Assembly: GCA_030448085.1 (NCBI GenBank)
Contig: JAUJNU010000056.1
Coordinates: 1-7,606 of the forward strand
Length of the DNA stretch: 7,606 bases
Direction: 5' to 3'
Source: Actinomycetota bacterium
Lineage (GTDB): Bacteria; Actinomycetota; UBA4738; CADDZG01; WHSQ01
Shown: positions 1 to 4,820 of the stretch, piece after piece
Layout: the number at the start of each line of letters is the position of its first letter
Numbering within the stretch: position 1 is the stretch's first letter
Translations under genes and position numbers: made by a program
The notes under the pieces: generated by a model
What the model was told of the DNA's origin: nothing
What the model saw: only the letters and a program-made list of their open reading frames with translations
Database searches by the model: none

Positions 1-1
1 G

Positions 2-883
2 CGGCCGGAGATCGCTATTGCGCTCTCGACGTCGGCCACCCCGCAGTCGGCTCCCCACCCGCTCGTGCAGGCGCGGTTCCAGATTTCGTTCGCGGACGGC
101 CTGGCGGTAGCCCTCACCTTCGGGACCGCGCTTGCGGCGCGCGTCTACGCCTGCGGCGGCGTCTCCGGAGCCCACTTCAACCCGATGGTGACCTTCGCCC
201 TCGCGGGGTCGAGGCGCTTCCGATGGAGTGAGGTCCCGATGTATTGGTTGGTCCAATGTGCGGGGGCCGTCGCCGGCGCGTTCGTGATCGCAGGGATCTA
301 CGGTCAAGACGGAGCCTCGCTCGGGGGCAAAGACATCCTGTTCGGCGCAACGGTCCTCGGGGTAGACACTTTTCAGGCCCTGCTGGCCGAGGCCTTCATC
401 GCCTTCGTCCTCATGACGGCGATCATGGCCGTCGCAGTCGATCACAGGGCGCCGAAGGGCTGGTCCGGGCTCATCATCGGGCTCGGCCTGGTGGCAGGGA
501 TCCTCGTCACGGCCCGGGCAACCGGTGGCTCCGCCAACTTCGCTCGCAGCCTCGGCCCGTTCGTGGCGTCTCTGCGCTACGAGACGGGGGCTATCCCCTG
601 GAGCGACCTCGGGATCTACTTCCTAGGCCCCATCATCGGCGGTGCCGCCGCGGCCCTCGTTTACGAGGGCGTCACCGGTCTGGAGCAGGTGGGTCCCGCA
701 CCTCAGCCGGGTGCGGCCACCGGTGGAGGAGACGACGACGTCGAGGAGGCACTGGTGCATGAGCACCAAGAGCACCACCACGCCGGCCCCTCGGACGCTC
801 CCATGGGAGTGGAGGCAACGGCCCAGACTTCGCTCGGCGAGGACCCGGGGGATCTAAGGGGGACGGAGCCGCCCCGCCATTAG
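2..883 (+). CDS. Aquaporin / MIP-family channel, 5' end outside window
   Basis: A membrane channel of the major intrinsic protein family, moving water or small neutral solutes. The frame is open from the window edge. A GTG at 65 is possible, but the first transmembrane helix of the family is not in the window, so the gene most likely begins upstream. What is visible matches helices 2-6: helix 2 (LAVALTFGTALAARVYACG), half-helix B with GAHFNPMV, helix 3 (YWLVQCAGAVAGAFVIAG), helix 4 (LLAEAFIAFVLMTAIMA), helix 5 (GLIIGLGLVAGILV), half-helix E with SANFARSLGPF, and helix 6 (FLGPIIGGAAAALVYEG). Both NPA boxes are altered: NPM at 179-187 and NFA at 536-544. The Arg after the second box, part of the selectivity filter, is kept. 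A polar tail of about 60 residues follows, with an acidic run and a His cluster (HEHQEHHH, 758-781). Substrate cannot be told from sequence. Family assignment is firm; the exact start is unknown. Confidence 0.9.
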   Translation, partial: RPEIAIALSTSATPQSAPHPLVQARFQISFADGLAVALTFGTALAARVYACGGVSGAHFNPMVTFALAGSRRFRWSEVPMYWLVQCAGAVAGAFVIAGIYGQDGASLGGKDILFGATVLGVDTFQALLAEAFIAFVLMTAIMAVAVDHRAPKGWSGLIIGLGLVAGILVTARATGGSANFARSLGPFVASLRYETGAIPWSDLGIYFLGPIIGGAAAALVYEGVTGLEQVGPAPQPGAATGGGDDDVEEALVHEHQEHHHAGPSDAPMGVEATAQTSLGEDPGDLRGTEPPRH

Positions 884-893
884 GGGCGGCTCC
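865..893. terminator. Perfect 11-bp hairpin between convergent genes
   Basis: The arm GGAGCCGCCCC (865-875) is the exact reverse complement of GGGGCGGCTCC (883-893), with a 7-nt loop holding part of the aquaporin stop codon. It lies at the convergent junction of the aquaporin gene and the PfpI gene (stop at 903-905), so it could serve both strands. No T-tract follows on either strand, so it is not a textbook intrinsic terminator; such hairpins are common in GC-rich actinobacteria. Confidence 0.6.
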
Positions 894-902
894 AACCGAT
901 AG

Positions 903-1421
903 CTACGCCTGCGCCTCTACCTGCCCGATGAAGGCCTTCGAGAACGCCTCGAGGTCGTCGGGCATGCGCGAGGTGATGATATTCCCGTCCTCGACGACCT
1001 CCTGGTCGATCCAGTCGGCCCCCGCGTTGACGAGGTCGGTCTTGATCGAGGGCCACGAGGTGACGGTCTTGCCGCGGACGACGCCGGCCTCGGCCAGCAT
1101 CCACCCCGCGTGGCAGATCGCCGCCACCGGTTTGCCGCTACCCGCCATCTCCCTCGTCAGCGCCACCATGGCGGCGTCGGTGCGGATCTTGTCGGGCGAG
1201 TAGCCGCCGGGGATAACCAGTCCTGCGAACTCGGTCGCGTCGACGTCCGCTGCGGACCGCTCGGCGGTCACGGTCTCCTCGCCCTTCTTGCCCTCGTGGG
1301 ACTTACCTGCCTCGACCCCGATCACCACGGGCTCATGCCCCGCTTCCTTGACCCGGTCGTAAGGCACCTTGAACTCCGAGTCCTCGAACATGTCTCCGAC
1401 GATGAAGGCGATCTTCGCCAT
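903..1421 (-). CDS. DJ-1/PfpI family protein, YhbO-like
   Basis: A 172-residue cytoplasmic protein of the DJ-1/PfpI superfamily, full length for the YhbO/PfpI group. Members are stress proteins described as proteases or as glyoxalase/deglycase enzymes; the activity is disputed. Visible landmarks: an N-terminal strand then MFEDSEF with the conserved acidic residue E13, the segment GKKGEETVT, the oxyanion-side glycines in VIPGGYSPD (about 69-77), the nucleophile elbow AICHAGW with Cys103-His104, and a C-terminal stretch EVVEDGNIITSRMPDDLEAF that closely resembles E. coli YhbO. The elbow has Ala where YhbO has Gly (AICHGP), a small change. The ATG is preceded by GGGAGG at 5-nt spacing (1427-1432), which fixes the start. 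It is divergent from the LigD polymerase gene across 49 bp. Stress or DNA-damage co-regulation with that neighbour is inference. Confidence 0.93.
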   Translation of the reverse strand: MAKIAFIVGDMFEDSEFKVPYDRVKEAGHEPVVIGVEAGKSHEGKKGEETVTAERSAADVDATEFAGLVIPGGYSPDKIRTDAAMVALTREMAGSGKPVAAICHAGWMLAEAGVVRGKTVTSWPSIKTDLVNAGADWIDQEVVEDGNIITSRMPDDLEAFSKAFIGQVEAQA

Positions 1422-1426
1422 GCTTT

Positions 1427-1432
1427 CCTCCC
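1427..1432 (-). promoter_or_regulatory. Shine-Dalgarno for the PfpI gene
   Basis: On the minus strand GGGAGG lies 5 nt before the ATG at 1421. It is one of the few clear ribosome binding sites in the window and contrasts with the plus-strand genes, which lack one. Confidence 0.75.
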
Positions 1433-1458
1433 TTTTCCTCGAGCCGTCCCCCTGTGGT

Positions 1459-1464
1459 TATCTA
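1459..1464. promoter_or_regulatory. Overlapping divergent -10 candidates
   Basis: In the 49-bp gap between divergent genes, TATCTA on the plus strand sits exactly 6 nt before the ATG at 1471, the spacing expected for a leaderless transcript. The same six bases read TAGATA on the minus strand and would give the PfpI mRNA a leader of about 30 nt that includes its Shine-Dalgarno. No clear -35 is seen for either. Inference from spacing and composition only. Confidence 0.4.
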
Positions 1465-1470
1465 CCCACG

Positions 1471-2478
1471 ATGAGCTCCTTCACCACCATCGACTTCCCG
1501 GTCGAGCTGCCCGCGGTCAAGAAGGGCGACCATTGGATGGCCCGCGCCGGGGACAAGGAGCTGAGGCTCTCGAACCTCACGAAGGTGTACTTCCCCGAGG
1601 AGGGCTACACGAAGGGCGACCTCCTCACCTATTACTTCAACATCTCCCCCTGGATGCTGCCCCACCTCATGGGGCGCCCGCTCACCCTGAAGCGCATGCC
1701 GAACGGGATCCACGGGGACTTCTTCTACGAGAAGAATGCGGCCAAGCACACGCCGGACTGGATCGAGCGCATCCCGGTTCCATCCGAGAAGAAGACGATC
1801 AACTACCTATCGGTCAAGGACGCCGCGGACATGCTGTGGATCGCGAACCTCGGCTGCATCGAGTTCCACCCGCTGCACGGCAAGGGCCGCGACCAGAGCC
1901 ATCCCTCCTACGCCTTCTTCGACCTCGACCCGATGGAGGGTGTGGGCTGGGAGGAGGTCCGGTACGTGGCCGGGCTCGTCAAGATCGTGCTCGACCAGGT
2001 GGGGATCGAGGCCTACCCCAAGACCTCAGGCGCGACGGGGATGCAGATCATGGTCCCGCTCGACGGAAGCCACGACTACACGGACGTCCGCCGCTTCGTC
2101 GGGGCCGTTTCGTCGATGGTGCACGAGGCGGACAAGGAAGCGACCTCGATGGAGTGGGAGATCTCGAGCCGCGGAAAGACCGTCTATCTCGACGTCAACA
2201 TGAACCGGGAGGGCGCCAACATCGCGGGGGCATACTCGGTGCGCCCGCAGCCCGAGGCGACGGTGTCTACGCCTTTTACCTGGGACGAGCTCCCCGACGT
2301 GCACCCGAAGCTCTATGACATGGGGACGATCTTCGACCGCCTGGTCGCGGTCGGAGATCCGTTCCTCCCCGTCGCGGAGGGGCCGGGTCAGTCGCTGAGC
2401 GCGGCCCTCGAACAGCTCGAGCCGGTCATCGAGACGTTCAAGATCACGGGGAAGGTCACGGCCCGCGTCCCACGCTGA
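1471..2478 (+). CDS. ligD: Stand-alone LigD polymerase domain (NHEJ primase-polymerase)
   Basis: A 335-residue protein matching the polymerase domain of LigD, an archaeo-eukaryotic primase-like enzyme that adds nucleotides, often ribonucleotides, at broken ends during non-homologous end joining. Landmarks: LRLSNLTKVYFPEEGYTKGDLL near the N-terminus (32-52), GRPLTLKRMPNG (68-79), FFYEKNAAKHTPDW (84-97), the metal-binding pair D151/D153 in FFDLDP, the nucleotide-binding PKTSGATGMQIMVPL (183-197), a third metal-ligand candidate D241 in VYLDVNMN, and GAYSVRPQPEATVSTPFTWDEL (253-274). Length fits a single-domain Pol protein; no phosphoesterase or ligase domain follows. The frame is open further 5', back into the PfpI gene, but family similarity starts near the ATG at 1471 and an earlier start would run antisense through a conserved gene. 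No Shine-Dalgarno precedes 1471; a -10-like hexamer 6 nt upstream suggests leaderless expression. The matching ligase is at 4821-6326. Confidence 0.93.
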   Translation: MSSFTTIDFPVELPAVKKGDHWMARAGDKELRLSNLTKVYFPEEGYTKGDLLTYYFNISPWMLPHLMGRPLTLKRMPNGIHGDFFYEKNAAKHTPDWIERIPVPSEKKTINYLSVKDAADMLWIANLGCIEFHPLHGKGRDQSHPSYAFFDLDPMEGVGWEEVRYVAGLVKIVLDQVGIEAYPKTSGATGMQIMVPLDGSHDYTDVRRFVGAVSSMVHEADKEATSMEWEISSRGKTVYLDVNMNREGANIAGAYSVRPQPEATVSTPFTWDELPDVHPKLYDMGTIFDRLVAVGDPFLPVAEGPGQSLSAALEQLEPVIETFKITGKVTARVPR

Positions 2479-2492
2479 GCCATCCGGATGCA

Positions 2493-2510
2493 GCCGGCCT
2501 AGAGGTCGGC
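2493..2510. terminator. Weak hairpin at convergent junction
   Basis: GCCGGCC (2493-2499) and GGTCGGC (2504-2510) pair over 7 bp, one pair being a mismatch that can form G:U in plus-strand RNA, around a TAGA loop. It lies between the ends of the convergent LigD polymerase and cupredoxin genes and includes the cupredoxin stop codon. No T-tract. A possible terminator by position only. Confidence 0.3.
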
Positions 2511-2984
2511 GGAGACCTCGATCTGCCCGAACATCCCGTAGTGGATCGAGCAGTAGTAGGCGTAGGTGCCGGGCTTGAGGTGAGAGGTCTTGACCGTCGT
2601 CTCCCCTGGGCCCGCAACCGCCTTGGACCAGAACAGCGGGACGCCCTTCTTGCGCTTCAGCGACATGATCCTGTGCTTGTTCGTGAGGACGCTGACGTCG
2701 GTGTTGATGAAGCGGAGGTTGCACCCTTTCGGGATCGTGTACGGGGCTCCGACGAACTTCTTGCCCTCGTAGAAGGCCGCGCCGGGAAAGAAGTAGCCGT
2801 TCGAGACGGGCGTGGCGGCTGCGGCGAAGAGTGGGACGGACCCGGTGGGACAAGCGGCAGGCGCCTCCAGCCCGGTCAGCCGGCCGACCCCTGGGATAGC
2901 GGCTTGGACGGGAGCGAACGGCGCCAGGCAGAGGGCGGCCGTCACGGCTCCGATCGCGAGTCTAAGGCGGCGCGAGTGAGCCAT
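2499..2984 (-). CDS. Exported cupredoxin (type 1 copper) protein
   Basis: A 161-residue small blue-copper-like protein. The N-terminus is a Sec signal peptide: basic MAHSRRLRLA, hydrophobic core, and a likely cleavage after VQA (about residue 28). The rest is a plastocyanin/azurin-type domain with all expected type 1 copper ligands: His104 (TNKHRI) and Cys145, His148, Met151 in YYCSIHYGMFG, the C-x2-H-x2-M arrangement of bacterial cupredoxins. Two further cysteines of the mature protein, C45 and C88, could form a disulfide. The ATG at 2984 starts 4 bp after the oxidase stop codon, and GGAGAG (2993-2998) inside the oxidase end gives an 8-nt spaced Shine-Dalgarno, so the two are co-transcribed and probably coupled. 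The natural role is electron transfer with, or copper supply to, the neighbouring multicopper oxidase (inference). The domain call is secure; the partner is uncertain because the oxidase looks broken. Confidence 0.9.
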   Translation of the reverse strand: MAHSRRLRLAIGAVTAALCLAPFAPVQAAIPGVGRLTGLEAPAACPTGSVPLFAAAATPVSNGYFFPGAAFYEGKKFVGAPYTIPKGCNLRFINTDVSVLTNKHRIMSLKRKKGVPLFWSKAVAGPGETTVKTSHLKPGTYAYYCSIHYGMFGQIEVSADL

Positions 2985-2988
2985 CTCG

Positions 2989-4039
2989 CTAGCTCTCCGT
3001 CACCTTGAAGTGCGCCATCATCCCGTGGTCCCCGTGCTCGATCATGTGGCAGTGCAGCACGTATCTGCCCGTGTAGTCAGAGAACTTCGACGCGACCACC
3101 ACGTTCTCCCCCGGGTCGGCCGGAATCGTGTCCTCCAAGCCGGCCTCCCAGGCAGGGGGAGCCTCCCCGTTCCGGCTGAGGACGACGAACGGGACGCCGT
3201 GCTGGTGCACCCAGTGGGTCGTGTTGCTGGTGTTCACGAACTGCCACGTCTGGACCGAGCCCTTCGGGACCTCGGCGTCGACCCTGTCGTGATCGAACGT
3301 CCTGCCGTTGATGGTCCAGGCCGTCCCGCCCGTGTTCTCGTCGACCCCGAGCCCGAAGTCCCACACCTTGCTGGGGAGGAGAGGAGCCTTCGCCACCCAC
3401 TTCGGGAGGGGTCGCAGGCGGTCCGGCACCTGGCTTCCGTCCCGGGCTCGGTCCCCCACCCGGAACTGCAGGACGTCGGCGGCCTTGGTCCCGGTCCTGG
3501 GTTCGGACTGGGGCCGGGGCACGCTCTCGAGGACCACGCGCTCGCCAGGCAGGCCCCTGAAGTTGACGATCACCTCGGCCCGCTGTGAAGGGCCGAGGAA
3601 GATGGCGCCCCGGCGGACCGGCGTGGGGAGAAGGCCCTGTCCGGTGCCGATCTGGGTCAGCTCTTTCCCGTTCGTCAGCCGCAGCCGGTAGGCGGTGAAG
3701 TTCGAGGCGTTCACGAGACGCAGCCTGTACCGGCGGGCCTTCACCTTGAAGTACGGCTCAGGGACCCCGTTCACGAGGACCCGGTCCCCGACGGCCAGGT
3801 CGGCAGGAGGCGCCGCCTCCAGTTCGCCGGCCGCTCCCCTGGCGACCTTGTCGACGATCAGGATCCATGATCATCAAGGGGACGTCGAAACGGCCCTTCG
3901 GCAGCAGAGGCCGGCGCTCGAAACCGTCCTTCCAGGAGCAGCATCCCGGCAAGAGCCCCTTCCAGACGTTCCGGCCCGTGACTCCCATGCGGTGGTCGTG
4001 GTAACCAGAGACTGGAGGCCCGCCCGACCGCACCCAGAT
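2989..4039 (-). pseudogene. Multicopper oxidase, N-terminally truncated and frameshifted
   Basis: Remnant of a three-cupredoxin-domain multicopper oxidase (CotA / bilirubin-oxidase-like) that oxidises substrates at a type 1 copper and reduces O2 at a trinuclear site. The part from 3774 down to 2989 is a clean 261-codon frame with the C-terminal ligands: HWVHQH (H187, H190, H192) and HCHMIEHGDHGM (H241, C242, H243, H247, M252). The GTG at 3774 is the Val of an internal LVNGVPEPYF motif, not a natural start: family-like sequence (LIVDKVARG...ADLAVGDRVLVNG) continues upstream to about 3860. There the frame changes: PLMIMD is read in another frame, with one extra base at 3861-3862. That frame continues up through FERRPLLPKGRFDVP and YHDHRMGVTGRNVWKGL. 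Between 3951 and 3929 the reading suggests two further compensating indels, since LPGCCSWK in one frame becomes AGMLLLE in the other. Above 4039 a stop (4040-4042) and the next gene leave no room for the signal peptide or the first His-x-His copper motif. Sequencing error could explain single-base shifts but not the missing N-terminus. Confidence 0.85.
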
Positions 4040-4046
4040 TTAATCT
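4036..4046. promoter_or_regulatory. AT-rich palindrome upstream of DUF72 gene
   Basis: AGATTTAATCT is a perfect 5-1-5 palindrome in an otherwise GC-rich region. It ends 20 bp before the putative -10 of the DUF72 gene, where a -35 element or operator would sit, and it marks the point where the oxidase remnant stops. Function is inferred from position only. Confidence 0.3.
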
Positions 4047-4066
4047 CCCCGCCTCTGACAGTGTCC

Positions 4067-4072
4067 TAGGCT
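4067..4072 (+). promoter_or_regulatory. -10 candidate TAGGCT for the DUF72 gene
   Basis: TAGGCT fits the actinobacterial TAnnnT -10 pattern and lies 6 nt before the ATG at 4079, the geometry of a leaderless transcript. No Shine-Dalgarno is present and no convincing -35 is seen. The same hexamer precedes the ligD ATG at 4821. Confidence 0.5.
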
Positions 4073-4078
4073 CAGTTC

Positions 4079-4810
4079 ATGGCGCTTTTCGTTGGTACAT
4101 CGGGGTGGGCTTACAAGGAGTGGAAGCCCGACTTCTACCCCGCCGACCTGCCGCAGAAACGATTCCTCGAGCATTACGGGAGCATCCTCGGTGCTTGCGA
4201 GATCAACGCGACCTTCTACCGACGCCAGGCCCCCACGACGTTCGCCAAATGGGCGGGCGCTACGTCCCATGACTTCCGGTTCGCGACGAAGGCCCACCGG
4301 GCCCTCACGCACGCGAGACAGATGAAGATCGAGGGAGACAGGAAGACCTTCCTCGGGGACTTCATGACGGACGTGAGCCTCCTCGGGGACAAGCTGGGGG
4401 CGATCCTGTTCCAGTTCCCCAAGCACAGGGAGCGGAGCGACGAGGACCTCTCTTCTTTCATTGCGGCGCTGGGTGACGAACCGCCGTTCGTGCTCGAGTT
4501 CCGGAACGACTCGTGGGCAGGGCCCGAGGTGGAGGAGATGGTGGCCGCCGCGGGGGGAACGATCTGCGTCTCGGAGACCGAGGGCGAGGCGCCCAAGCCG
4601 CTCCCGCCCGGCCCCCTCGCATACATCCGGCTCCGGGGCCAGCGCTACTCCCCGGAGGCCAAGCAGGCGTGGGCGGAGCTGCTGGCGGAGGAGGCCGAGA
4701 GCCGCGACGTCTTCGCCTTCACCAAGCACGAGGGGATCCCCACAGCAGACGACTCCGGAGGCATCGGCTTGGCCCGCTGGCTCACCGAGAGGTCCCCCGC
4801 CGCGTCTTAG
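4079..4810 (+). CDS. DUF72 (YecE-like) family protein
   Basis: A 243-residue protein of the DUF72 family, which folds as a TIM-barrel-like structure and has no settled biochemical function. Landmarks: the N-terminal FVGTSGWAYKEWKPDFYP (4-21), FLEHYG (29-34), EINATFYR (41-48), the strand LGAILFQFPKH (106-116), FVLEFRNDSW (137-146), AYIRLRGQRY (180-189) and a C-terminal VFAFTKHEGIPTADD. Length is normal for the family, and it appears cytoplasmic with no signal peptide or membrane segment. The start is fixed by the family-typical N-terminus and the absence of an upstream alternative. It ends 10 bp before ligD, so the two are likely co-transcribed, although ligD also has its own -10-like hexamer. 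The position beside LigD suggests, but does not show, a role linked to DNA repair. Confidence 0.92.
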   Translation: MALFVGTSGWAYKEWKPDFYPADLPQKRFLEHYGSILGACEINATFYRRQAPTTFAKWAGATSHDFRFATKAHRALTHARQMKIEGDRKTFLGDFMTDVSLLGDKLGAILFQFPKHRERSDEDLSSFIAALGDEPPFVLEFRNDSWAGPEVEEMVAAAGGTICVSETEGEAPKPLPPGPLAYIRLRGQRYSPEAKQAWAELLAEEAESRDVFAFTKHEGIPTADDSGGIGLARWLTERSPAAS

Positions 4811-4813
4811 GCT
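4808..4813 (+). promoter_or_regulatory. -10 candidate TAGGCT for ligD, containing the DUF72 stop
   Basis: TAGGCT lies 7 nt before the ligD ATG at 4821. Its first three bases are the TAG stop codon of the DUF72 gene. The same hexamer precedes the DUF72 start. There is no Shine-Dalgarno in the 10-nt intergenic gap, so either a leaderless internal promoter or reinitiation from the upstream gene must supply ligD translation. Confidence 0.45.
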
Positions 4814-4820
4814 GCTCGTC

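Noticed and set aside
1369..1470. Earlier ATG for the LigD polymerase gene
   Set aside because: It would overlap the conserved PfpI coding region in antisense, and the added residues have no family similarity; 1471 has the better context.
1110..2318. Long plus-strand open frame of about 400 codons
   Set aside because: It runs antisense through the PfpI gene and then out of frame through the LigD polymerase gene; its product is Arg/His/Gly/Pro-rich with no recognisable motif, typical of GC-rich shadow frames.
3774..3774. GTG at 3774 as the true start of a small intact two-domain oxidase
   Set aside because: This GTG encodes the Val inside LVNGVPEPYF, a conserved internal motif, and homologous sequence continues upstream, so it is an internal codon of a larger gene. 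Re-use as a new start is possible but there is no Shine-Dalgarno evidence for it.
4055..4060. CTGACA as a -35 element for the DUF72 gene
   Set aside because: It resembles TTGACA but is only 6 nt from the -10 candidate, far short of the usual 16-18 nt spacer.
4461..4820. Upstream extension of ligD by 120 codons
   Set aside because: The extension lies out of frame within the DUF72 gene and is Arg/Ser/Pro-rich low-complexity sequence; the phosphoesterase domain needs only the ATG at 4821.
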